Part shown: piece by piece, positions 24,943 to 33,191 of the stretch
Layout: every line of letters starts with the position of its first letter
Position numbering within the stretch: the first letter of the stretch is position 1
DNA from: Mycolicibacterium wolinskyi
GTDB taxonomy: Bacteria > Actinomycetota > Actinomycetes > Mycobacteriales > Mycobacteriaceae
Length of the DNA stretch: 64,000 nucleotides
Direction: 5' to 3'
Assembly (NCBI RefSeq): GCF_002101965.1
Contig: NZ_LQQA01000012.1
Coordinates: 84,653 to 148,652 of the forward strand
Made by a program: the position numbers and the translations under genes
The notes under the pieces: generated by a model
What the model was told of the DNA's origin: nothing
The model's input: the letters and a program-made list of their open reading frames with translations, nothing else
Database searches by the model: none

Positions 24943-26889
24943 CTAGCGAGTGGCCGCAGCGACCCGAACACCGCCCGGCGCAGCCGTAGCCTCGCCGAGG
25001 GGTTTGGAGCGCCCGGCGCGGACGCCGTTGGCGATGACGACGATTTCAGCGAGTTCGTGCACGGCGACAACGGCGGCAAGCCCGAGTACTCCGGTGAGCG
25101 CGAGCGGGATGAGTATCGTGATCAGTCCGAGGGACAGGCCGACGTTTTGGAGCATGATGCGCCGGGCGCGTCGGGCGTGGGCGAGGGCTTGGGTGAGGTG
25201 GCGTAGGTCTTCGCCCATGAGGGCGATGTCGGCGGTTTCGATGGCCACGTCGGTGCCCATGGCGCCCATCGCGATGCCGAGGTCGGCGGTGGCCAGGGCA
25301 GGAGCGTCGTTGACCCCGTCACCGACCATGGCGGTCGATTGCTGTTGGCGCAGTTGAGCGATCAGGGCGGCTTTGTCTTCGGGCCGCAGGTCGGCATGGA
25401 CCGTGTCGATCCCGACCTGTTCGGCGAGGGCGGTCGCAGTCGCGTGGTTGTCGCCGGTCAGCATGGCGACCTGATACCCGCCGCGGCGCAGCGCCGCGAC
25501 GACCTGGGGGGCTTCGGGGCGCAGTTCGTCGCGCACCGCGACCGCCCCGATCAGCTGGTCGTTGTCTTCGACGAGGACCGCGGTCGCGCCGGCGGCCTGC
25601 ATCGCGGAAACCTGATCGGCCAGCGGGCCGGGATCGAGCCAGCCGGGCCGCCCCAACCGCAACCGGTGGCCATCGCGGTGGCCGGTGAGCCCGGCGCCGG
25701 TGACCGCCTCGACATCCTGCGCCGGCCGGACCGGGCCGTTCGTGGCGGCGAGAATCGCTGCGGCCAGGGGGTGTTCGCTGCGGGCTTCCAATGCGGCCGC
25801 GACGTCGAGCACGTGGTCGCGGGTGGCGCCGCCGGTGGGGGCGACGTCGATGACGGTGGGCTTGTTGGCGGTCAGGGTGCCGGTCTTGTCCAGGGCGATG
25901 GTGCGCACCGCGCCGAGGGCTTCCAGCGCGGCGCCGCCTTTGACTAGGACGCCGAGCTTGCTGGCCGCGCCGATCGCGGCGACCACGGTGACCGGCACCG
26001 AGATCGCCAGGGCACACGGCGAGGCGGCGACCAGGACCACCAGGGCCCGTTCGATCCACACCACCGGATCACCCAACACGCTGCCGATCACCGCGATGGC
26101 GGCGGCGGCGATCATGATCCCGGGGACCAGGGGTTTGGCGATCCGGTCGGCCAAGCGTTGGGCTTCGCCCTTGCGGGACTGCTCGGCCTCCACGATGGCC
26201 ACGATCCGGGCCAACGAGTTATCCGCCGCGGTGGAGGTGACCTCGACCTCGACTATGCCGGTGCCGTTGATCGACCCGGCGAACACCTCAGCACCGGGCC
26301 CGGCTTCCACCGGCACGGATTCGCCGGTGATCGCCGAGGTGTCCAGCGCGGTGCGGCCCGAGACGATCACCCCGTCGGTGGCCAGGCGTTCACCGGGTTT
26401 GACCAGCATCCGGTCACCGACCCGCAATTCGCTTGGCGCAACGACGGTTTCGGTGCCGTCCCGCACGATGGTGGCCTGATCGGGGACCAGGGACAACAAC
26501 GCGCGCAGGCCGTGGCGGGTGCGGGCCAGCGAGTATTCTTCGAGGCCCTCGCTGATGGAGAACAGGAACGCCAGCATGGCGGCCTCGCCGACCTCGCCGA
26601 GGATGACCGCACCGACCGCGGCGATCGTCATCAGCGTGCCGACCCCGATCTGCCCTTTGGCCAGCCGGCGCAGGGTGGAGGGCACGAACGTCCACGCCCC
26701 GATCGCCAAGGCCAGCCCATACAGGCCGAGCTCGACCGGGCGGGGCCCGCCGACCCAGCCGACCACATACCCGGCCAGCAGCAGCACGCCCGCCGCAGCG
26801 GCGGCGCGCAATTCGCTGACCTCCCAGAGCCGTTCGGGTTCGCGTTCGTCCTCGTCGCGGTCGTCGCCGCAGCCGCACGCGTCACTCAT
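24943..26889 (-). CDS. Heavy-metal P1B-type ATPase
   Basis: 648 residues from ATG 26889. The short N-terminus has a CGCGDD metal-binding motif, followed by paired membrane helices, TGES (AITGESVPVEAG), the ion-site motif SPCALAIS in place of the usual CPC, the phosphorylation loop DKTGTLTANKP, and the hinge GDGVNDAPALA. The last membrane helix contains HELAEIVVIANG. It exports a divalent metal such as Cd, Zn, Co or Pb at ATP cost; SPC is typical of P1B-4 pumps, so the substrate is uncertain. Its start overlaps the repressor gene by ATGA, forming one operon. Confidence 0.9.
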   Translation of the reverse strand: MSDACGCGDDRDEDEREPERLWEVSELRAAAAAGVLLLAGYVVGWVGGPRPVELGLYGLALAIGAWTFVPSTLRRLAKGQIGVGTLMTIAAVGAVILGEVGEAAMLAFLFSISEGLEEYSLARTRHGLRALLSLVPDQATIVRDGTETVVAPSELRVGDRMLVKPGERLATDGVIVSGRTALDTSAITGESVPVEAGPGAEVFAGSINGTGIVEVEVTSTAADNSLARIVAIVEAEQSRKGEAQRLADRIAKPLVPGIMIAAAAIAVIGSVLGDPVVWIERALVVLVAASPCALAISVPVTVVAAIGAASKLGVLVKGGAALEALGAVRTIALDKTGTLTANKPTVIDVAPTGGATRDHVLDVAAALEARSEHPLAAAILAATNGPVRPAQDVEAVTGAGLTGHRDGHRLRLGRPGWLDPGPLADQVSAMQAAGATAVLVEDNDQLIGAVAVRDELRPEAPQVVAALRRGGYQVAMLTGDNHATATALAEQVGIDTVHADLRPEDKAALIAQLRQQQSTAMVGDGVNDAPALATADLGIAMGAMGTDVAIETADIALMGEDLRHLTQALAHARRARRIMLQNVGLSLGLITILIPLALTGVLGLAAVVAVHELAEIVVIANGVRAGRSKPLGEATAAPGGVRVAAATR

Positions 26890-27260
26890 CGGGTTGCCTT
26901 CGGTTGGGTGGGGTGGCCGTAGTTGGGGCACAATGCGACCGCGTTGCCGGTGGCCTCCAACACGGCCTCGGCCGCGCGGAACATCTCCAGCAGCTCCGGG
27001 CGGGCCAGCCGGTACACCGAGGCCCGGCCCTGCGGCCGGTAGTCGACCAGGCCGCAGTCGCGCAGGCAGGCCAGATGCGCCGACACCGTCGACTGCGCCA
27101 ACCCCAGCTCGCCGGTCAGATCCACTACCCGGGCCTCACCCACGGCCAGGCGCCGCAGTATCGCCAACCGGGTGCCATCGGAGAGGCTGTGAAACAACGC
27201 CGTCGCCGCATCCAAGCTCCCGCACATCGGGGTCCCGACCACACCACTTTTCATCGCCAC
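26886..27260 (-). CDS. ArsR/SmtB-family metal sensor, CmtR-like
   Basis: 124 residues with a winged-helix fold (LGLAQSTVSAHLACLRDCGL). Cys65 and Cys69 in the recognition helix plus a C-terminal Cys (ALCPNYGHP) reproduce the three-Cys arrangement of the mycobacterial Cd/Pb sensor CmtR. Expected role: repress the pump gene until metal binds. The start is the GTG at 27260, which sits six bases after a -10 (TATCAT) and is probably leaderless. Confidence 0.88.
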   Translation of the reverse strand: MAMKSGVVGTPMCGSLDAATALFHSLSDGTRLAILRRLAVGEARVVDLTGELGLAQSTVSAHLACLRDCGLVDYRPQGRASVYRLARPELLEMFRAAEAVLEATGNAVALCPNYGHPTQPKATR

Positions 27261-27300
27261 ACGACGATGATAGCGTCATGCATCATTGATCGGTCAAACC
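27261..27300 (-). promoter_or_regulatory. Autoregulated promoter/operator of the metal operon
   Basis: On the minus strand: -35 TTGACC (27297-27292), 19-bp spacer, -10 TATCAT (27272-27267), then GTG at 27260. The spacer holds an imperfect inverted repeat (ATGATGCATGACGC near TATCAT), placed as expected for an ArsR-family operator. Confidence 0.65.
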
Positions 27301-27369
27301 GGGCAACATCGGCGGCTATCGATGCCGAGTGTTCGGTGCGCCGATCCCGGACAGGCAAGGGGGCCGGTG

Positions 27370-28002
27370 ATGATGGCGTATGCCGCGGCGGGATTGTTTG
27401 TGGTGTTGATGCTGGTGATCGGGGCGTGGCGGCGCCGCATCCAGCTGGCCCGCACCGGTGACAGTGGTAACCGGCGCGGATGGCGCCCCGAGCCGACGCT
27501 GGAATGGTGGGCGTTGGCGATCGCCGACCTGGGATATCTGCTGGTCGGGGTCGGGGCGCCGGGCGCCGCTCTGGCCGGGCTGTCCGCCCTGGATATTTTC
27601 GACCGCGGATGGGTGCAGGGCCTCGGCGTGGTGGTTGTGGCCGGCGGGATCGTGCTGACCTTGGTCGCGCAGTTGGGGTTGGGGGAGTCGTGGCGGATCG
27701 GGGTCGACGACACCGAGCGGACCGAGCTGGTCACCACCGGCCCGTTCGCGGTTGTGCGCAACCCGATTTTCACCGCGCTGCTGGTCACCTTGATCGGCTT
27801 GGCCCTGATGGTGCCCAACCTGGTAGCGATCGCCGGGCTGGTGATCGCGGTCGTCGGGATCGAATTGCAGGTACGTGGGGTGGAGGAACCCTATTTGCGC
27901 CGGGTCCATGGCCGCGCCTACACCGACTACACCGCCGCGGTGGGCCGCTTCCTTCCCCACCTGGGCTGCTCCCGTGACCATCAGACGATGCGGGGCCGGT
28001 GA
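27370..28002 (+). CDS. Isoprenylcysteine methyltransferase (ICMT)-family membrane protein
   Basis: 210 residues from ATG 27370. About five membrane helices, the family signature near the end (GPFAVVRNPIFTALLV and GIELQVRGVEEPYLRRVHG, then YTDYTAAVGRFLPHLG). Family proteins bind SAM and methylate small or lipid substrates; those next to metal pumps have no assigned substrate. Divergent from the pump operon and overlapping the next gene (TGATG). Confidence 0.82.
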   Translation: MMAYAAAGLFVVLMLVIGAWRRRIQLARTGDSGNRRGWRPEPTLEWWALAIADLGYLLVGVGAPGAALAGLSALDIFDRGWVQGLGVVVVAGGIVLTLVAQLGLGESWRIGVDDTERTELVTTGPFAVVRNPIFTALLVTLIGLALMVPNLVAIAGLVIAVVGIELQVRGVEEPYLRRVHGRAYTDYTAAVGRFLPHLGCSRDHQTMRGR

Positions 28003-28753
28003 TGTTGCCCGACAACACCATTGATTTCACCAGGGTTGAGGTGACGGTGGCGTTCGTCGATCTGGCCGGCTACAGCGTGCTCACCGAGGCCTGCGGCGAC
28101 CGGGAGGCCGCGTGGTTGGCGGCGCGGCTGGCCGACCTCGCCCACGCCGCCCTCCAGCCCGGGGTGCAGGTGGTGAAGACGATTGGGGATGCGGTCATGC
28201 TGGCCGCATCCGCCCCCAACCAGATGATGGCCACGATGACCGTCCTGGCCGACCGGGTGGCCGGTGCCGATGGATTTCTGCCGATACGGGCCGGCATCCA
28301 CCACGGGCCTGCCATCGGCCGCGGCGGCGATTACTTTGGGCATGCGGTCAACCTCGCTGCCCGCATCACCGCCCTGGCCGGCGCCGGTGACGCGGTGATG
28401 ACTGCCGCGATCGTGCAGAGACCCGCCACCGCGCCCTCGATGAAACCTGCCGCGTGCTACGCCCGGGCGGCCAGGTCATCGCCGTCGACCTCGACCCGCC
28501 ACCCACCGCCCGCGCCGTCTTCGATCTCTATATGCGGGTCGCCGAGCGACCCCACGCCCGCGACGTGCTGGGCACCGGCCTGGCAGACGCGTTCACCGCC
28601 CACGGCCTGACCGTCACCTGCCACCAGCCCGCCCGCAGCTGGGCCCGACCTTTCCAAATCGTCCACGCCCGGAAAGGGGCATCCGAACGGCGCGCGCCAG
28701 CCGCATCCTGCTCGCCACCACCCCGCAAACGCGCGCACCAAGACCCACGATAG
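28002..28753 (+). pseudogene. Class III cyclase domain fused out of frame to a methyltransferase tail
   Basis: The first frame, from ATG 28002, encodes a class III adenylate/guanylate cyclase fold (VAFVDLAGYSVLTEA, KTIGDAVMLAA, GIHHGPAIGRGGDYFG, VNLAARI) to about 28415. After that, homology moves to another frame, which reads as the C-terminal part of a SAM methyltransferase (CRVLRPGGQVIAVDLD) ending at 28753. The cyclase frame itself runs on to 28610 as nonsense. This looks like a deletion joining two genes. The cyclase lacks a convincing second metal Asp region, so activity is doubtful. Confidence 0.7.
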
Positions 28754-28815
28754 CTCCGCCCACTCCCGGCAGACACGCCAGTCCATCGATGAATCGCCTT
28801 GACTAGTGCAGATAA

Positions 28816-29162
28816 GTGCGACCGTATCGATCGGTGAGGCCCTGGGTCGGATCGGTCACCATCGAAACACGCTGCCCCACTGGGAGAAACGCACTTGCCC
28901 ATGCGGCGGACTCTGGGCCATAGCAGCCGACCGTCCAGCCTCGCTTATGGGTCTCGGGTGCGTTGATACCGAGGATCCGGATGCGGAGTCGCCCACGGTC
29001 GTCGTGGCGGATGTCGACGGTATCGCCGTCGACTACTCGGACCACCGCGGCGTTAGTCCCACCGGCGGGGTCGGCGTTGCCGACAATGGGCGCGCAGGAG
29101 GGGACCAGGAGGCAGCAACCCAGAGCGAACACGAGGACAACAGCGCGCCGAATCAGGACCAT
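28816..29162 (-). pseudogene. 5' half of lipoprotein thermonuclease gene, cut by the element
   Basis: ATG 29162. Lipoprotein signal (AVVLVFALGCCLLVPSC, lipobox LVPSC), then a staphylococcal-nuclease start: VVRVVDGDTVDI, LRIRILGINAPET, GPESAAWASAFL, TQGLTDRYGRT. The frame then enters the element and stops after three residues at 28803. The missing C-terminal 67 residues are at 20986-21187. A truncated protein of 119 residues could still be made but lacks the last catalytic part. Confidence 0.85.
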
Positions 29163-29261
29163 AGGCTCATTGTTTGCCCTGGACCTGGGGTTATTCCACA
29201 TCCAAACCGCGACAATCGGGGATGTCGACGCACCGCGTGAAAGCTGGAATACTTCGAAAGT

Positions 29262-29594
29262 GTGTTCGATAGCGTGTTCGATGACTGGTCGGGTGAGATT
29301 TGCGGGTACCGGACCCTGCACCTGGTGGACCGGCCGGTTCGCATCGACACGGCCAAGGCCTTCCCCGCTCTGGGCGCTGGCCCGCGTCGCGACGAACTTC
29401 CGATGTGGGTGAAGGCCGGCGGGTACTCGATCAGCGGGCCGTGGATGCCCGGACGCCAAATCGCATGGATCCGGCGCGCCAACGACGGCGCCTGGATCGC
29501 GGTGTGCCTTCTTCCGATCAGCAGCGGCAACGGCCACGAGCACACGACGATGCAGCTCTGGCTCGAAGCCGACACCATCGCGCCGCTGGAATGA
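29262..29594 (+). CDS. Hypothetical protein, 110 aa
   Basis: GTG start at 29262. MFDSVFDDWSGEICGYRTLH, a basic middle, then WIAVCLLPISSGNGHEHTTM. Soluble and Trp-rich. Unrecognised. Diverges from the split thermonuclease gene and precedes another small gene on the same strand. Confidence 0.6.
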   Translation: MFDSVFDDWSGEICGYRTLHLVDRPVRIDTAKAFPALGAGPRRDELPMWVKAGGYSISGPWMPGRQIAWIRRANDGAWIAVCLLPISSGNGHEHTTMQLWLEADTIAPLE

Positions 29595-29656
29595 ACATCA
29601 GTGCTGCGCGCAGGGTGAGTGGTGGGAGTAGCACGATCCGCCTACAGTCGGCATCC

Positions 29657-29923
29657 ATGACGAGACTTCGCGACCGCGACCGGATGCTCGAAACCCTCCG
29701 AAGGGATCTCGTTGCCGCCGAATCATGTTGCAGTGCCACTGATTTTCGGCGGCTACGACATGCGGTTGACCGGTTCGCCGACCGGTCAGACGTTGACACT
29801 CCGATGGCCGAGCGGGATCACCTCCGAACAGGAATAGGTGTGTTGCGCGATATGGCGCGGGCAGTCGAGCGCCACACCGGCCGTTGGCCTGATCAGGCCG
29901 AGTGGCTGCCTCTGCCGACGTAG
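29657..29923 (+). CDS. Hypothetical helical protein, 88 aa
   Basis: Start chosen at ATG 29657 (MTRLRDRDRMLETLRRDLVA). Almost all helical and charged with heptad-like spacing, ending QAEWLPLPT. Unrecognised; moderately confident that it is a gene. Confidence 0.55.
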   Translation: MTRLRDRDRMLETLRRDLVAAESCCSATDFRRLRHAVDRFADRSDVDTPMAERDHLRTGIGVLRDMARAVERHTGRWPDQAEWLPLPT

Positions 29924-29951
29924 CGCGCGCTTTCAGGCGCAAGACGTCTCA

Positions 29952-30548
29952 CTAGTCGGTGGCGTCTGCCGCCGGCGCCGGCGTTGGTAGCGCCTGCAGC
30001 CAAATGCGAGCCCCCCAAATCGCAAGCACGCCGAGCAGCGGCGGACCGAATAGAACCAGTGCGGCAAGAACCGGGCCGTCCGCAGGATGTTGATTGATCG
30101 CCCTGCCTATTGGGTAAAGCGCAAAGTTCCAGGCGGGAAATAGAACAGCAGCAATCTTTCCGAGGGACGATCTTACGACCTTACGATCCGTTGTGGAAAG
30201 CACGGTATTCGCCCATTTTAGAACCGCGGCTAACCCTGCGAGCACAAGGCAGTAGACCAATGCGTACACCCCTATCGCCGAGCCCAACGTGATGGCTCTC
30301 CGAGCTTCCTCGATGTCCGCACTACTGAGATTCCGAGGCGCAGCCACAAGATAATTGTGTACGACGTCTGCAGATACGAGCGCGAGAGCCACGTACGTGG
30401 CAGCGTCCATAGTTTTGGCGACAACCACGAACCTGGGACGATTGGAAATCGCTACCAGCTTGGCCAAGCCTTGCGCGGCGGCGTGCGGTATTGCCACAAG
30501 TGCAATGAGCTTCCCGACCAGTGCCCACATTTCTACCGATGTATCCAT
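29952..30548 (-). CDS. Hypothetical multi-pass membrane protein, 198 aa
   Basis: ATG 30548 directly after GGGGGGAA. Four or five hydrophobic segments: LVGKLIALVAIPHAAAQG, TYVALALVSADVVHNYLV, SAIGVYALVYCLVLAGLAA, AAVLFPAWNFALYPIG and PVLAALVLFGPPLLGVLAI. No family recognised. Convergent with the small gene at 29657. GC is lower at its 5' end than in its neighbours. Confidence 0.7.
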   Translation of the reverse strand: MDTSVEMWALVGKLIALVAIPHAAAQGLAKLVAISNRPRFVVVAKTMDAATYVALALVSADVVHNYLVAAPRNLSSADIEEARRAITLGSAIGVYALVYCLVLAGLAAVLKWANTVLSTTDRKVVRSSLGKIAAVLFPAWNFALYPIGRAINQHPADGPVLAALVLFGPPLLGVLAIWGARIWLQALPTPAPAADATD

Positions 30549-30628
30549 TTCCCCCCACTTAGAATGACATTTGGATAGTTTTGTCACGTGACGCCAGGCC
30601 GTGAATTCTTCCTACCTGGAATGACTGA

Positions 30629-31108
30629 TTAGCGAACGTCGGACATCATCCATTCATCCCAGTTGCGCGCTAGGTGGGCGTCTGCCGTGGCGATCTCGCC
30701 GTCGGTGAGAGCCTCGCGGAGGCTTTGTCGGATCAGCGCCCGAATCTCATCAGCGCGCACCGGTCGACCGATGCCGGCGGCCAACCGCACGGTGTAGTCG
30801 CTGACAATCTGCATGAACAGAGCCGCGTCGGTGCGCCAGGCCCAGCCAAGGACGCGGCCCATGATGCCGCCGGCGCTGTAGAGTTCGCCGCCATTCTTCT
30901 TGCAGTCCTTGACGATCCAGTCAACCTCTCGCTGCACCAGCGCTTGGAGCATCGACGTCAGCACGTAGGCGTCGTCGATGATCCGGGCGGTCGCCGGCAC
31001 CAGGTGGGCCACGACATTCGCACCGGACACGATGTGCGCAGTTTGCCCTGCTTGAGCTTCGGAGACCAGTGCGTTGAACTTCGTCTTCGCATCGGTGATC
31101 GAACGCAT
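30629..31108 (-). CDS. Phd/YefM-like antitoxin domain protein, no toxin adjacent
   Basis: 159 residues from ATG 31108 (in-frame ATGs at 31132 and 31171 are alternatives). The N-terminal 40 residues (MRSITDAKTKFNALVSEAQA) fit the Phd/YefM antitoxin fold. The rest (from about 50) is helical and ends in a 3-His/Trp tail; it is longer than typical antitoxins (80-90). No toxin-like gene is next to it, so it may be a lone regulator. Confidence 0.6.
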   Translation of the reverse strand: MRSITDAKTKFNALVSEAQAGQTAHIVSGANVVAHLVPATARIIDDAYVLTSMLQALVQREVDWIVKDCKKNGGELYSAGGIMGRVLGWAWRTDAALFMQIVSDYTVRLAAGIGRPVRADEIRALIRQSLREALTDGEIATADAHLARNWDEWMMSDVR

Positions 31109-31171
31109 TCTTGTCGGGTTCAAGACGACCATAAGGCGACGGTACCACCCATGACTCGTATTCAGGTGCAT

Positions 31172-31306
31172 TTGTAGACGTACATATCGACCTGATTTCA
31201 GACCTGAATAAAGATCCGATAAGCTATCTTATGTCAGTTAAGCGCCACTTAACGGCAGCGATTAGCGCCTATTGACAGGGTCGCGCATACCCCTCATGCT
31301 GGGTGA
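31172..31306 (+). promoter_or_regulatory. Divergent control region; leaderless promoter for 31307 gene
   Basis: TTGACA (31272-31277), 17-bp spacer, CATGCT (31295-31300), with the ATG six bases later, a typical leaderless arrangement. Upstream are inverted repeats GTTAAG/CTTAAC (31239-31254) and GATAAG/CTTATG, probable operator sites, in a locally AT-rich stretch. Confidence 0.6.
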
Positions 31307-32512
31307 ATGCCATCCAGCAGTCGCTTGGTCGATCTGATCGACTGGTACAAGAATGCTCATCCGGAGGTCACGGACGCCGAGATCGCACGACGGGCCGGCG
31401 TGACCCGGGCGAACCTGTCTCAGTGGCGCTCCAACGGTGTGCGTGGATGGCCGGCGCGGGCCACGCTCGACGCGTTGGCCGTCACGATCGGCCGGCCATA
31501 TCGAGAAGTGCTCGACGCGGTATTAGTCGATAGCGGCTACGCGGACACCGGCAGCAATTCAGGCACCGCCGCACGGCCGTACCAGGTGGTCCTCGACGAC
31601 GCGGTGCGAGTGCTCACCGAAGCCGCCAGACTCACCAACCAGCCGGTACGTCAAAAGACCAATGGCTCTTGGGAACCCGACCTCGATGCCGATGGCATAC
31701 CGATCGATTGGGCCGCGTTCGTCACCACCGCTCTCGCCGGCGCGGCCGCCAACATCGGTGGCATTGACGCGATCTTGGCAGGCCGGCCCGGCTCCTGGGA
31801 AGCCGACGTGGTTCGCGATGCCCTCAATGCCGCTGTGGGCCACGATGAATGGGATCTGTGGCGCCACCGCACCGAACCGGTCAACGTCGTCGTCCACCCC
31901 GAACGGATCCTGTTCGATATGGATTCGTCTGCGTGGTTCGACGAATTCGACGCTGCCGAGACTGAACTGCAACGCCGCGAAAACGCGATCAGGCCCAGCC
32001 ATACATACAGCTACCCTGGCCACGAGCTCACCGAGCAAATGCGGGCCTACTACACAGATCTAGGTGTCGAGATCATCGACGGTCCTCCCCCACCGCTCCC
32101 AACGGTCGAGGAGATCGAGGCAGCGATGGCGGCCGAACGGGAGAACCCCACCGAACTCACCCCCGAAGAGCAAGCGACCGAGGACGCCCTAGCAGCCATA
32201 GAAACACTGAGCAACCGCCTGGAAGCCCTCCAGCGCGAAGAACTCGCCGAATACGGGCAACGGCTCGCCCAGGCCGTCAGAGAACGTCTCACGGCACTTG
32301 AGCTGCCCGTCCCGGTGACCGTCTCGGTCGACCTCGACACCCCATGGGACCAGGCCCCAGATAGCCCACTTGAGGCGTGGGCCACCGGAGCGATCGAACG
32401 GGCGATCGCCGCGGCGATCGCCGAAACCCCAACACCTGACACACTTCCCGGCACACCCCTGGAGCGGGCCGAAGCAGCCCTCGCCGGCGAGAACGGATCC
32501 ACCGATGAATGA
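31307..32512 (+). CDS. HTH (XRE-like) protein with long acidic C-terminal part
   Basis: 401 residues. Residues 20-60 form a helix-turn-helix (DAEIARRAGVTRANLSQWRS). The middle is globular with many Trp/Asp; from about 265 it is a long acidic helical region (EEIEAAMAAERENPTEL onwards). Regulators of this build are seen on actinobacterial plasmids and phages, without known targets. Overlaps the next gene (ATGAATGA), so it starts an operon of at least three genes. Confidence 0.75.
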   Translation: MPSSSRLVDLIDWYKNAHPEVTDAEIARRAGVTRANLSQWRSNGVRGWPARATLDALAVTIGRPYREVLDAVLVDSGYADTGSNSGTAARPYQVVLDDAVRVLTEAARLTNQPVRQKTNGSWEPDLDADGIPIDWAAFVTTALAGAAANIGGIDAILAGRPGSWEADVVRDALNAAVGHDEWDLWRHRTEPVNVVVHPERILFDMDSSAWFDEFDAAETELQRRENAIRPSHTYSYPGHELTEQMRAYYTDLGVEIIDGPPPPLPTVEEIEAAMAAERENPTELTPEEQATEDALAAIETLSNRLEALQREELAEYGQRLAQAVRERLTALELPVPVTVSVDLDTPWDQAPDSPLEAWATGAIERAIAAAIAETPTPDTLPGTPLERAEAALAGENGSTDE

Positions 32513-32981
32513 ACCCGAACTCGCCAAGCTGTCGGAAGCCTCAGACCAGTGTGGGATCCCCGTCGACGTCCTCAAGATCATGGCGGCCGACGATCTACTC
32601 CCCCAGGTCGTCCGCGGCCGCGGCGGCCATGTGTACTTCCCACGGGACTCCATCCCAACGTGGAACGAATGCGTCAAGCTGCTCGAAGAACAACGCGACC
32701 GCCACCTTCGCCGCGCAGCGGCAATGCTGCGCCGCCTGGAAACCGAACTCGAGGCGGTCGGTAACGACATCAACGAAGCACGTGAACAACCGCGACAGAC
32801 CCTCGGGATCGATCTGATGAGCTTCGGGCACTGGCCATACCAACGCGGCGCAACCCTCACCCACGGGCAGCCGATCATCAGCAGTGCATTGGAACAGTTC
32901 GCATTGGAACGCCTGGCGATCGTCCGCTACCACGACGCCTATCTCGACGCGCTCGCCTTCAACGGCCGCAAAGAACCATGA
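32505..32981 (+). CDS. MerR-like small DNA-binding protein
   Basis: 158 residues. LSEASDQCGIPVDVLKIMAA then GRGGHVYFPRDSIPTW looks like a winged helix of MerR/excisionase type; a coiled helix follows (EEQRDRHLRRAAAMLRRLET). Overlaps both neighbours. Role unknown, likely regulatory. Confidence 0.68.
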   Translation: MNEPELAKLSEASDQCGIPVDVLKIMAADDLLPQVVRGRGGHVYFPRDSIPTWNECVKLLEEQRDRHLRRAAAMLRRLETELEAVGNDINEAREQPRQTLGIDLMSFGHWPYQRGATLTHGQPIISSALEQFALERLAIVRYHDAYLDALAFNGRKEP

Positions 32982-33154
32982 GTGACGGCTACTGGGTGGT
33001 CAGCGTCAACCGAGACACCGGCGAGGCCACAACATCAGACCGGATCGACGACAAAGACAAGGCATGGGAGGAAGCAACAAAGCTGGAGAGACCCAACATC
33101 TTCACTACGGTCGTCCCGCGCCGCCACGGAGCGCCGCGACGCGACCAGCCCTAG
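32978..33154 (+). CDS. Small hypothetical protein, 58 aa
   Basis: Starts inside the previous stop (ATGA). MSDGYWVVSVNRDTGEATTS, charged centre, basic Arg-rich tail. The coupling and its codon use favour a real gene. Unrecognised. Confidence 0.6.
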   Translation: MSDGYWVVSVNRDTGEATTSDRIDDKDKAWEEATKLERPNIFTTVVPRRHGAPRRDQP

Positions 33155-33191
33155 ACCGCACGTCAACCCACTGGAGAGAGCGGCTCTTACG

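Larger units (their letters stand above)
21193..28815. mobile_element. 7.6-kb Tn554-like element with two tyrosine recombinases and metal resistance
   Basis: Boundaries follow from the split thermonuclease gene. The element is flanked by direct GTGCG copies (21188-21192 and 28816-28820). Its ends carry a short inverted repeat: TTAACTGCACT inside the left end (21194-21204) and AGTGCAGATAA inside the right end (28805-28815), one mismatch. Cargo: two recombinases in tandem, P-type ATPase, ArsR-family repressor, ICMT-family protein, cyclase/methyltransferase remnant. The gene order resembles Tn554-type site-specific transposons. The second recombinase is frameshifted, so mobility may be lost. Confidence 0.82.

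Noticed and set aside
27316..27981. 221-residue minus-strand frame
   Set aside because: Opposite the ICMT-family gene, which has clear membrane helices and the family signature.
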